Shown: positions 20,192-26,494 of the stretch, piece after piece
Position numbering within the stretch: the stretch's first letter is position 1
Layout: the number at the start of each line of letters is the position of its first letter
Assembly (NCBI RefSeq): GCF_003994855.1
Contig: NZ_CP034144.1
Span: forward strand, 1 to 31,324
DNA length: 31,324 nt
Source of the DNA: Marinobacter sp. NP-4(2019)
Lineage (GTDB): Bacteria > Pseudomonadota > Gammaproteobacteria > Pseudomonadales > Oleiphilaceae
Direction of reading: 5' to 3'
Program-made: the position numbers and the translations under genes
The notes under the pieces: model-generated
Told to the model about the DNA's origin: nothing
Database searches by the model: none
Seen by the model: the letters and a program-made list of their open reading frames with translations, nothing else

Positions 20192-20467
20192 CTAGGCGTT
20201 ATAGACGTGATACATCACGTACTGGCGTACGCGCTTGAGGTCGCCCGCGAGCATGATTCTGATCGGAGGCTCGTTATCAAAAGCGCCATTGGGTGTCTTG
20301 ATCCAGGCGCTGGCTCGCTCCTGGTCGAGATCGTAAATACGATAAAGGCCCTCGTTGATGGTGACAATCTGCTGCGCGGCTCTCGGCTGATCGAGCAGCT
20401 GCCTCGTCTCATGGTCTGTGAGATGCCAGGTTTTGCAGATCTGTTGCGCGGTGGTGATGCTTTTCAT
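20192..20467 (-). CDS. MbcA/ParS (DUF2384)-like protein, third on the plasmid
   Basis: The 91-residue product has an N-terminal helix-turn-helix-like part (ITTAQQICKTWHLTDHETRQ). A C-terminal region from about residue 50 matches the toxin-binding pattern well: ASAWIKTPNGAFDNEPPI, then IMLAGDLKRVRQYV. Known relatives pair with RES-domain toxins, but none lies beside it. It is divergent from the 83-residue gene at 20627 and precedes the AbrB-like antitoxin on the same strand. Together with the pair at 14385-15027, the plasmid has three such proteins and no visible RES toxin. Confidence 0.65.
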   Translation of the reverse strand: MKSITTAQQICKTWHLTDHETRQLLDQPRAAQQIVTINEGLYRIYDLDQERASAWIKTPNGAFDNEPPIRIMLAGDLKRVRQYVMYHVYNA

Positions 20468-20626
20468 CGAATTAGAGTAGCATCACACTTTCACCGTCGT
20501 CCTGTATTTGCACTCCCCGTTTTCAGGCCGCTTGAATACCCTATTCACAGCGCTGAAGAACCGTCCTTTGAGCACAGTCTAACGCGAGAGTATAGTTTTC
20601 TGGCACACAGCCTGGAGAACCGCGAG

Positions 20627-20878
20627 ATGACAGCTGAGGAGCTAATTGAGCGATTAAGAGCACTGCCGCCGGAGACGCTCGTGCTGGTCGAGGGTTACGA
20701 AACTGGCTTTGATGCCATTGTGGGATTGAAAGCCGTTGACGTGTTTCGGTTTCGCAAAGCCACAGAATGGGACGGTGAATACCAGACACCCTGCAACTTT
20801 GCTGGAAGCGGAAGTCGAACCTCACCAGCGACCGTGATTATTGGACGGCGCGGTACTAGAAGGGAGCCCGGAGACTGA
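20627..20878 (+). CDS. Small conserved-looking hypothetical protein
   Basis: I took ATG 20627, with GGAG nine bases upstream, giving 83 residues: MTAEELIERLRALPPETLVL, then VEGYETGFDAIVGL, then a WDGEYQTP segment and a final VIIGRRGTRR. This 'LPP.T.VLVEGYE.GFD' opening looks like a small protein I have met in many proteobacterial accessory regions, but I cannot give it a name or function. It is divergent from the DUF2384-like gene, with 160 bases between, and precedes the palindrome-controlled 88-residue gene. Confidence 0.55.
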   Translation: MTAEELIERLRALPPETLVLVEGYETGFDAIVGLKAVDVFRFRKATEWDGEYQTPCNFAGSGSRTSPATVIIGRRGTRREPGD

Positions 20879-20897
20879 TCGCGCTCTGATATTTAAC

Positions 20898-20941
20898 GAG
20901 TCAATATTGACTCACCTTTGGCGATGAGTTAAAATTGACTC
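20898..20941 (+). promoter_or_regulatory. Promoter with paired GAGTCAATATTGACTC operators
   Basis: A perfect 16-bp palindrome, GAGTCAATATTGACTC (20898-20913), and a near copy, GAGTTAAAATTGACTC (20926-20941), lie 28 bases apart. A -35 TTGACT (20907-20912), a 17-base spacer and a -10 TAAAAT (20930-20935) overlap the two. It drives the gene at 20963. The layout suits a repressor dimer at each half, probably autoregulatory. Confidence 0.8.
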
Positions 20942-20962
20942 ATTATCCAAGGGGAGCGTCCA

Positions 20963-21229
20963 ATGAAAATCAACTACACCTCATCGGTCACAGGCAAGCG
21001 GACCACCGCGCACGTCGACGAGAACCTCTGGCGCATCCTTCAAAAGACCATCGCAATGACCGGCGGCAAGCGTGTGGAAACTGACGGGCGAGCGTCCGTG
21101 GAGCACTGGGTGACGGCGTTTGATAAGGAGTTCCGGACCTGGGCAAAAGGTGAGGCGCCGACGTTCTCGGCCTATATTTCAAAGCGATTGACCGAGGAAG
21201 TGATGATGGACCTGGAGGCCCTGAGTTGA
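20963..21229 (+). CDS. Uncharacterised 88-residue protein with a repressible promoter
   Basis: GGGGAGC precedes the ATG at 20963. The protein starts MKINYTSSVTGKRTTAHVDE (strand-like), followed by a helix LWRILQKTIAMTGG. The second half is helical, with HWVTAFDKEFRTWAKGE and a final KRLTEEVMMDLEAL. No family is recognised. The double-palindrome promoter suggests it binds its own operator or is controlled by a dimeric repressor. A strand followed by helices would allow a DNA-binding role, but that is weak evidence. Confidence 0.65.
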   Translation: MKINYTSSVTGKRTTAHVDENLWRILQKTIAMTGGKRVETDGRASVEHWVTAFDKEFRTWAKGEAPTFSAYISKRLTEEVMMDLEALS

Positions 21230-21387
21230 GCAGATCCAGCCCCTATCTCTTGCAACGAAATTCCGTGATGCATAAAAAACACTGAATTTATAACTATTTA
21301 GTATTTCATACACAGATTCTGTTGATCCACAATAAGCTCACTACTCAGCCCTGTACGCAATGATTCAGTTCGTTGGCCGTTAGGGTG
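21230..21387. other. AT-rich intergenic region with a DnaA-box-like site
   Basis: The stretch from 21268 to 21335 is AT-rich and includes TGATCCACA near 21323, one or two mismatches from a DnaA box. No iterons are seen. It is followed by a strong terminator. It is a weak candidate for an origin segment or the promoter of the NYN gene. Confidence 0.35.
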
Positions 21388-21413
21388 AAAAAACCGGCGC
21401 AAGCCGGTTTTTT
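21388..21413 (+). terminator. Strong rho-independent terminator before the NYN gene
   Basis: AAAAAACCGGC/GCCGGTTTTTT encloses a 4-base loop, with A-run and T-run on either side, so it can work in both directions. It ends transcription of the 88-residue gene and stands only 31 bases before the chosen NYN start, so it may also attenuate that gene. Confidence 0.88.
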
Positions 21414-21444
21414 CGTTTCTAGGGATTGGTTTTGTGAGAGCGGT

Positions 21445-22131
21445 TTGAGAACAGTCTTCTTCGTTGACGGATACAATCTCTATTACGGCCTGCTCACTGA
21501 TACGCCCTACAAGTGGCTGAACCTCCCTTCCCTTCTCGCCTCCATCGTTCATGAACAAGACCCGGCCAGCCAGCTGGTGGGCGTTCATTACTTCACCGCC
21601 TCGGTGCAACCGAAACTCGCCACGCGGGGCATGAAGTCAAAAGAGGCTCAGGACACCTACCTTCGCGCCCTGAGAGCGCAGCAGGTCACGGTGCATCTCG
21701 GGCGGCATCGCCTCGATCACCGCAAGGCACCCCGGTTTGTTTGTCACAAAACGCCGGCTTCCAGAGAAGATAAGGTCGATATCTGGCACCTGGAGGAAAA
21801 GGAAACCGACGTCCGGATTGCGATCGAAATGTATCGCCTCGCCGTGAGCCAGAAGTACCAGGACGAAGGGGGCGTTCAACAACTGGTGCTGGTGTCGAGT
21901 GACACCGACATGGCGCCCGCGCTCGAGGCCGTCCGCGCCGACTACCCAGACCTTAAAATCGGCATTATCCTGCCGCGAGGCAGAGACCGTACCGATCGGC
22001 CGGCCGGCTCGCTTCGCAAAAACGCCGACTGGATGCGCCATTCTATTTCTGAAGAGGAGCTACGCGCTCACCAGTTTCCCGATCGCGTGCCAACCCGCAA
22101 GAAACCCGCCGACAAGCCCGACTATTGGTGA
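21445..22131 (+). CDS. NYN-domain (PIN-like nuclease fold) protein
   Basis: NYN proteins are PIN-fold, metal-dependent RNases or RNA-processing factors. From a TTG at 21445 the protein is 228 residues and opens MRTVFFVDGYNLYYG, the classic start of bacterial LabA/DUF88 members, with D8 and N11. The other conserved acidic sites are D122 in KETDVRIAIEMY and D153/D155 in LVLVSSDTDMAPAL. The C-terminal tail is basic. A start at 21373 is possible but would place a strong terminator inside the gene, so I prefer 21445. GTGAGAG provides a modest ribosome-binding site. The catalytic set is complete, so activity is expected. Substrate is unknown; in an antitoxin-rich region it could be a defence or toxin-type RNase. 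Confidence 0.85.
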   Translation: MRTVFFVDGYNLYYGLLTDTPYKWLNLPSLLASIVHEQDPASQLVGVHYFTASVQPKLATRGMKSKEAQDTYLRALRAQQVTVHLGRHRLDHRKAPRFVCHKTPASREDKVDIWHLEEKETDVRIAIEMYRLAVSQKYQDEGGVQQLVLVSSDTDMAPALEAVRADYPDLKIGIILPRGRDRTDRPAGSLRKNADWMRHSISEEELRAHQFPDRVPTRKKPADKPDYW

Positions 22132-22371
22132 TCGGGTGGGGGTAGGGCCGATAGTATATACTATGCGCTGTTGGTCCGATTACGCCTCACGACAGTCGAT
22201 AACGGTCAAAGCTGCCGCCGCGTTCTGCTCATCATTTAACGCACCTTTGCACCACTGTTGGTAGGTCAACGGCCCGAAATCACCGATAACCTGGCGATTA
22301 TCGGCGTTTTGTGGCGTGCTGATCGTGAAAATGGTGTAAGCAGAACTAACCAACCTGGTAGGAAACCTCTC
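22132..22371. other. Intergenic region with two inverted repeats (right copy)
   Basis: The palindrome ATAGTATATACTAT lies at 22151-22164, and CCGATAA/TTATCGG at 22283-22304. The second lies about 70 bases before the gene at 22372 and could be its operator. No clear promoter hexamers are seen. Confidence 0.45.
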
Positions 22372-22707
22372 ATGTCAGACACGCCAACCCCTCAGACAAT
22401 CGCGAAGAACTGGTATCTGGTAACCGTACGGGATAAAAACGGTGAAGCGTTGGCCGATTTTTTCTGGGGAATCGTGGTGGAAGATCGGAAGAATCGCTTT
22501 AAGCCTGGTGATTACGTGTGCTCAACGCTGATCGTCGAAACGCTGGGCGATTCCCTGTTCCGCACCCAAAATACCCTCTATGAAGGCTCAGGCGAGGGTG
22601 AACGGGTGTCACTGGCCCTTCGCCACTTCAAGTGGCTGAGAGCTGGCCTCAGCCCTCCTGAAATTGAAGCTCTGGCTGCCAACAACCTGCAAATTGTCGG
22701 TCTTTGA
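22372..22707 (+). CDS. Small protein, possibly DUF6957-like
   Basis: The 111-residue product starts MSDTPTPQTIAKNWYLVTVR. Its middle (WGIVVEDRKNRFKPGDYV, then a CSTL segment and LFRTQNTLYEGSGEGERV) recalls the core of DUF6957, a small family common in Pseudomonas, with its 'D...RF.PGD.V.ST' and 'F.T.NT.Y...G.G' pattern. I recall that pattern from memory and cannot test it. The ribosome-binding site TAGGAAA lies before ATG 22372; longer in-frame starts upstream run through the operator-like repeat and are unlikely. It is the first gene of the stability region. No function is known for the family. Confidence 0.65.
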   Translation: MSDTPTPQTIAKNWYLVTVRDKNGEALADFFWGIVVEDRKNRFKPGDYVCSTLIVETLGDSLFRTQNTLYEGSGEGERVSLALRHFKWLRAGLSPPEIEALAANNLQIVGL

Positions 22708-22804
22708 CCGAGGAGACTTTGTTTCGCTTTGAAAAGTGACAGAATAACAACAAAGCAGCGATCGGCGGCCTATTTGTGAAAATATAATCACTCCGAGGGC
22801 AAGC

Positions 22805-23068
22805 ATGGGCGCAACCGGTACGACTCTGGGCAACATGATTCGCCAACGGCGTAAGAGTCTAAACATCAAAACGCAAAAAGAGCTGGCTATCAAAGCTCAC
22901 GTTCACCGTGAGCGAGTGAACCAGATTGAAAATGACAAATACACAGGCCGGCTGACGGATCTTGAGCGTGTGCTCGCGGTACTTGGGATGGAGCTTTCAG
23001 CAAAGGTTATTGATCGGCCAACGCTCGAGACCATCCACTTGTTATTCCCCGATGAAGACGAAGATTAA
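22805..23068 (+). CDS. Xre-family helix-turn-helix regulator (HipB-like)
   Basis: The 87-residue protein starts at ATG 22805 behind GAGGG. An Xre/Cro-type helix-turn-helix spans about 9-55 (LGNMIRQRRKSLNIKTQKEL, AIKAHVHRERVNQIE, LTDLERVLAVLGMEL), and the tail is acidic. It resembles HipB-type antitoxins, but no HipA-like kinase is present. A -10-like TATAAT lies at 22783-22788 with no good -35, so the promoter may need an activator or be weak. The four 36-bp repeats begin 32 bases after its stop, so it may bind them, either to repress the par operon or as part of replication or partition control. The left copy is frameshifted by a missing T. Confidence 0.8.
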   Translation: MGATGTTLGNMIRQRRKSLNIKTQKELAIKAHVHRERVNQIENDKYTGRLTDLERVLAVLGMELSAKVIDRPTLETIHLLFPDEDED

Positions 23069-23099
23069 CTTCTATCTCTCAAACAATCCCAGCACCTCG

Positions 23100-23240
23100 C
23101 AAGGTGTATCTCCACCTTGCACGGTGTACTCCAGCCAAGGTGTATCTCCACCTTGCACGGTGTACTCCAACCAAGGTGTATCTCCACCTTGCACGGCGCA
23201 CTCCAACCAGGGTGTATCTCCACCTTGCACGGTGTATGAC
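23100..23240. repeat. Four 36-bp tandem repeats with internal palindromes
   Basis: The units start at 23100, 23136, 23172 and 23208, exactly 36 bases apart. Each holds the inverted repeat CAAGGTG-TATCTC-CACCTTG followed by GCACGGTGTACTCC; the third and fourth units have single changes. The array lies between the Xre gene and the par operon. Such iteron-like clusters serve as binding sites for replication initiators, partition proteins or repressors. An open frame across it is an artefact of 36 being a multiple of three. Confidence 0.92.
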
Positions 23241-23265
23241 TAAGCTAGTTTCATCAGAAAAAATC

Positions 23266-23353
23266 AGTGTTATTATGACTTATATTCGGCGTTGTTTTAG
23301 TGTTGTATTGGCGCTAAAATGATGTTGTTTTGGTGCTAAAAAGGTGCTTTATG
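23266..23353 (+). promoter_or_regulatory. parA promoter covered by eight 11-bp boxes
   Basis: Eight contiguous 11-base units lie in perfect phase, e.g. AGTGTTGTATT, GGCGCTAAAAT, GGTGCTAAAAA. The last, GGTGCTTTATG, ends exactly on the parA start codon. A -35 TTGTTT (23292-23297), a 17-base spacer and a -10 TAAAAT (23315-23320) lie inside the array. RHH partition partners bind such helically phased repeats as both operator and centromere, so the array is probably both. Confidence 0.82.
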
Positions 23354-23989
23354 ATTCTTTTGATAGGAAATCAGAAAGGTGGGTGCGGGAAATCAACGAC
23401 CGCAACGAATGTCGCGGCTGAGCTCGCTATCCGAGGCAAGGACGTTGTTCTGGTTGATGCGGACAGACAGGCCACTGCTGCGCGCTGGGCAGAAGACCGG
23501 AAAGCGTTGAGCGGCGTTCCGGCGGTTCACTGCGTCCAGAAATACGACAACGTAAGAGAAACCTTGCTCGACCTGGATAAGCGTTACGGCTTTGTCGTCG
23601 TTGATGCAGCAGGACGGGATTCCAGGGAATTGCGCACCGCAATGACGGCTGCAAATTTGCTGGTGGTGCCGTTCCGCCCTTCGCAGCCGGATCTGGACGT
23701 GTTACCCACACTTCAGGAAATCATCATCGGGGCACGAGACTTGAACCCTAAGCTCAAGGCATTTGGGGTACTCACGATGACACCTACCAACCCGAACGTG
23801 AGTGAGGCTGAAGAGGCGCGCCTCTACCTGAGCGATTACCCTGAGATTGCTCCGCTTCGCTCGGTGATCCGAGATCGGAAAGTGTATCGAGATGCCGTCA
23901 GTGAAGGCTTGGGCGTCGTTGAAACCGACAACAGCAAGGCAAAAGCCGAGATTCAATTACTAGTAACGGAGATACTGAGCCATGGTTAA
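23351..23989 (+). CDS. parA: ParA-type partition ATPase (short, type Ib-like)
   Basis: ParA ATPases bind the nucleoid with ATP and move plasmid copies apart when stimulated by the centromere-bound partner. The 212-residue product starts MILLIGNQKGGCGKSTTA, which includes the deviant Walker A KGGCGKS. Later come VVLVDADRQATAARW (the VDAD switch) and FVVVDAAGRD (Walker B). There is no N-terminal DNA-binding domain, which marks the short type. ATG 23351 was chosen because the sequence begins at the Walker A strand; a TTG at 23330 lies within the 11-bp boxes. The gene overlaps its RHH partner by eight bases. The left copy is broken by sequencing errors. Confidence 0.93.
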   Translation: MILLIGNQKGGCGKSTTATNVAAELAIRGKDVVLVDADRQATAARWAEDRKALSGVPAVHCVQKYDNVRETLLDLDKRYGFVVVDAAGRDSRELRTAMTAANLLVVPFRPSQPDLDVLPTLQEIIIGARDLNPKLKAFGVLTMTPTNPNVSEAEEARLYLSDYPEIAPLRSVIRDRKVYRDAVSEGLGVVETDNSKAKAEIQLLVTEILSHG

Positions 23990-24224
23990 ACGCCGCTCAC
24001 CAGAAGCGACCTCGACCGATGCCGATCGGATCGAGGCGTTCGCTAACCAGGCGGACGGAGGGGAGGCCATGAAAGCCGATCCCAACGCCCCACGCGATTA
24101 CAAAAAAATCAACGTGCCATTCAATGAATACGAGTACGAGATTCTCGAAGAGGCGTCAGAAAGAACAGGGAGATCGAAGTCGAACTTTCTTCGATGGGCA
24201 ATGATTAAAGCTGCTAAAGAGTAA
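23982..24224 (+). CDS. Ribbon-helix-helix centromere-binding partner of ParA (ParG/omega-like)
   Basis: This 80-residue protein has a flexible, charged N-terminus of about 40 residues and a C-terminal ribbon-helix-helix fold: strand YKKINVPFNEYEY, helix EILEEASERTGRS and helix NFLRWAMIKAAKE. That architecture is the one of ParG and omega. In such proteins the tail stimulates the ATPase and the fold binds tandem short repeats. The gene overlaps parA by eight bases. Arrays of 11-bp boxes stand on both sides of the operon and upstream of two other operons, so this protein is the best candidate for their ligand. The left copy is frameshifted. Confidence 0.85.
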   Translation: MVKRRSPEATSTDADRIEAFANQADGGEAMKADPNAPRDYKKINVPFNEYEYEILEEASERTGRSKSNFLRWAMIKAAKE

Positions 24225-24284
24225 AAAACACCAGATTCACCGGTATTCTTTTTATGACAGCTTCATTAGTAGAAAAAGTAATTT

Positions 24285-24350
24285 GGCGCTTTTTTGGTAT
24301 TTTATTAGCATAATTTAAGCGCCTTTTTAGCACTGTATTAGCGTCATATT
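24285..24350. repeat. 11-bp box array downstream of the par operon
   Basis: Six contiguous 11-base units occur: two in the GGYGCT orientation (GGCGCTTTTTT, GGTATTTTATT) and four in the opposite one (AGCATAATTTA, AGCGCCTTTTT, AGCACTGTATT, AGCGTCATATT). They lie between two convergent genes, where no promoter is needed, so a structural role such as a centromere is likely. Confidence 0.82.
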
Positions 24351-24380
24351 TTATCAATTACTAATAGCGCTCTCCTAAAT

Positions 24381-24417
24381 AGTTGCCGCCAGTTTCACGG
24401 TGAAATTGGCGGCAACT
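24381..24417. terminator. 37-bp near-perfect palindrome between convergent genes
   Basis: This is the same element as at 2365-2401: 18-bp arms with one mismatch about a single base. It may serve both convergent transcripts as terminator. Confidence 0.5.
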
Positions 24418-24425
24418 GGTATCCG

Positions 24426-24920
24426 TCATTCATCTTCTTTCCGGATTTCCCAGAGCAGTGAGTTGTCCTCAGAAACGATCTTTTCGTCAATCATGGTCTT
24501 CGCTTCTCTGGCAAAGCGTAACTGGGCATTCATTGGAATCTCAGCCCACTCTACCCCGTTCGTCTCTTCGTAACGCTCCAAAATCTCCATGAACGCATTG
24601 AGCACCATTTCCGAATACACCAGGTGCGCGAAGTTCTCTTCCTCCCCTAAAAACCGTTTGCTTAGCATGTTCCGGAAAGCCAGCACGTATAGCCGCTGTT
24701 CTCGATCGAGTCGATTCCATGCTTCCTGAACCGTTCGATAACCGGTCAGAAGCTGGGGGTCACTCAAGACAAAACCATTCACAATGGTCTCAGTGGTTGA
24801 GCCGGTACCATACACCAACGCGGCCAAATGGGCTTTAACACGATAGTCGTTAAAATCGACGGCGCTCTCATGCCAGATAATCTGCATATCGAGATTCCAC
24901 GCGAGATATTCAAAAGCCAT
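24426..24920 (-). CDS. Uncharacterised 164-residue protein (right copy)
   Basis: This is the same sequence as the gene at 2410-2904, where it is described. It is intact. Confidence 0.75.
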   Translation of the reverse strand: MAFEYLAWNLDMQIIWHESAVDFNDYRVKAHLAALVYGTGSTTETIVNGFVLSDPQLLTGYRTVQEAWNRLDREQRLYVLAFRNMLSKRFLGEEENFAHLVYSEMVLNAFMEILERYEETNGVEWAEIPMNAQLRFAREAKTMIDEKIVSEDNSLLWEIRKEDE

Positions 24921-24961
24921 AACAATCCTTGAGGGTTAATATCGTTCGGGCGGCCTTTAAA

Positions 24962-24985
24962 CTGGGCACCCGCTAGGGTGCCCAG
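24962..24985 (-). terminator. Hairpin after the lipoprotein gene (right copy)
   Basis: It has the same 10-bp-arm hairpin as at 2946-2969. Confidence 0.6.
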
Positions 24986-25001
24986 CGTTCAGGAATTGCC
25001 C

Positions 25002-26474
25002 TCAAAGCGGCAAGCGTACGACAGTATTGGGGTTAGTTCCCGAGGCGCACGCCAGAACACCAGGTTCGGCTTTGAGGTTCGTCAACAACCCCAGACAGTC
25101 GCTAACCACAGGCCCCTCAAGCAAGCGGGCAGACGCCGGATCTGACAAGGGAATAGCCAAGGTTCCTGAAAAGCGAGTGACGTTATCCGGATTCGCAAAC
25201 CGCTGCAGAATGATCTCGGTCTCGCTCGCTGACGCTGGCTTCAGCTCCAGAGAGAACGCTTTTCGGGTGTGGGTCGCAATGAGTGTCTCTTCACCATCAA
25301 GGGTCACCACGGCCAGACCTTCAATCAATCCAGGCTCGATAACCTGGGAAAAAGGATTTTGCGAGAATGTCACCACGGTTTCCGCTGTGACAGGCACTTG
25401 CTCGGCCGATCCAGCCGCCGCAACAACGTCACTGCTAGACAGTTTTTTGATCGTGATTGCGCCCGAATCGTTTGAGCTTTCGGCAAAGAAGATCGCTCCG
25501 CTTCCCGCATTCGTCGCCACGGCGGAGACAAACCCATCGCGATTCTCGTACAGAAGCTGAGCTTCGAATGGCTTCACATTGGCCCATATAGTGCCCGTCG
25601 TCTCTACGTAGCTGTCCTCAGCGCCATCCTCTGAAATGAAATACTGAAAATCGGGTTCGCCGCTCACCTGGATAGCTCGACTGGGGCCCGCGGCAATGAG
25701 CACGTTTTCACCCGTATTCCGCTCAAGGCCATGGAAAGCCAGATCGGTACATCGCGTAAGCTCAAGGCCAGAAGGCTCGAGGCTAAAGCCGTCGATCGGA
25801 ATATCCGCGCCGGATATCTCAAGATCGAAGGAATTCCAATCCGTATCCAACCGACTGAGCGAGAAATTCACATGGGCGGGGCCGGTGTAAATTTTCCCAT
25901 TCCGATCGGCGTTGAAGGGCGTTCTGTCACCGGTGCCCGTGCCCACAGAGAAGCGCTCGCCACCGCCAACGCACATGAAACTAATGGCACTGTTCGGATC
26001 GTCTACAAACAGCGGATAGTCGAGCGTGGCGTCTATGCGAACGTTCGCGACAGCTTCATCTGGCATCGAGGCCGTAAATTCGTCGGTCGAAATTTGGGGG
26101 TCGGCACTGGTGTCCGCTGGATCCAAAACCCACGTTCTGGGCAGACTGCCCGACTCAGGGTCTGAAGCTTTCGCCAAGCCCTCGCTGACGCTGTTTGTAT
26201 AGGCGTGCAGGGTGAAGCCGCCGAAGATGTGGATGCCTTCAATAACTTCCTGCTCAGACGTTTGGAAGCCTAAATCGGTCAGGAACGGCTGCACAGGCTC
26301 CGGCTCCGGCTCTGGTTCAGGTTGTGGTTCCGGCTCCGGCTCTGGTTGAGGCTCTGGGGTTTCGACCGGAGCTGACTGAGGTTCGGTAACGCTGAATCGG
26401 CTGTCGCCGCCGTTACAACCGGCAAGACCAAAACCGGCAAGAACGGCAAGAATCACAAAAGTTTGATTGTTCAT
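25002..26474 (-). CDS. Large proline/glutamate-repeat lipoprotein (right copy)
   Basis: The translation is the same as at 2986-4458, with the lipobox LAGC at Cys20 and the PEPEP linker. It is intact. Confidence 0.85.
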   Translation of the reverse strand: MNNQTFVILAVLAGFGLAGCNGGDSRFSVTEPQSAPVETPEPQPEPEPEPQPEPEPEPEPVQPFLTDLGFQTSEQEVIEGIHIFGGFTLHAYTNSVSEGLAKASDPESGSLPRTWVLDPADTSADPQISTDEFTASMPDEAVANVRIDATLDYPLFVDDPNSAISFMCVGGGERFSVGTGTGDRTPFNADRNGKIYTGPAHVNFSLSRLDTDWNSFDLEISGADIPIDGFSLEPSGLELTRCTDLAFHGLERNTGENVLIAAGPSRAIQVSGEPDFQYFISEDGAEDSYVETTGTIWANVKPFEAQLLYENRDGFVSAVATNAGSGAIFFAESSNDSGAITIKKLSSSDVVAAAGSAEQVPVTAETVVTFSQNPFSQVIEPGLIEGLAVVTLDGEETLIATHTRKAFSLELKPASASETEIILQRFANPDNVTRFSGTLAIPLSDPASARLLEGPVVSDCLGLLTNLKAEPGVLACASGTNPNTVVRLPL

Positions 26475-26494
26475 GGCTCTTTTACCTTTTTATC

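Noticed and set aside
20207..20626. N-terminal extension of the gene at 20627 to 223 residues
   Set aside because: It would run antisense through the DUF2384-like gene and lacks a ribosome-binding site, whereas ATG 20627 has GGAG upstream.
21373..21444. N-terminal extension of the NYN protein from a TTG at 21373
   Set aside because: It would place a strong terminator hairpin inside the coding sequence and add residues before the conserved family start.
23100..23240. CRISPR array
   Set aside because: The 36-bp units are contiguous with no variable spacers between them, and no cas genes are present.
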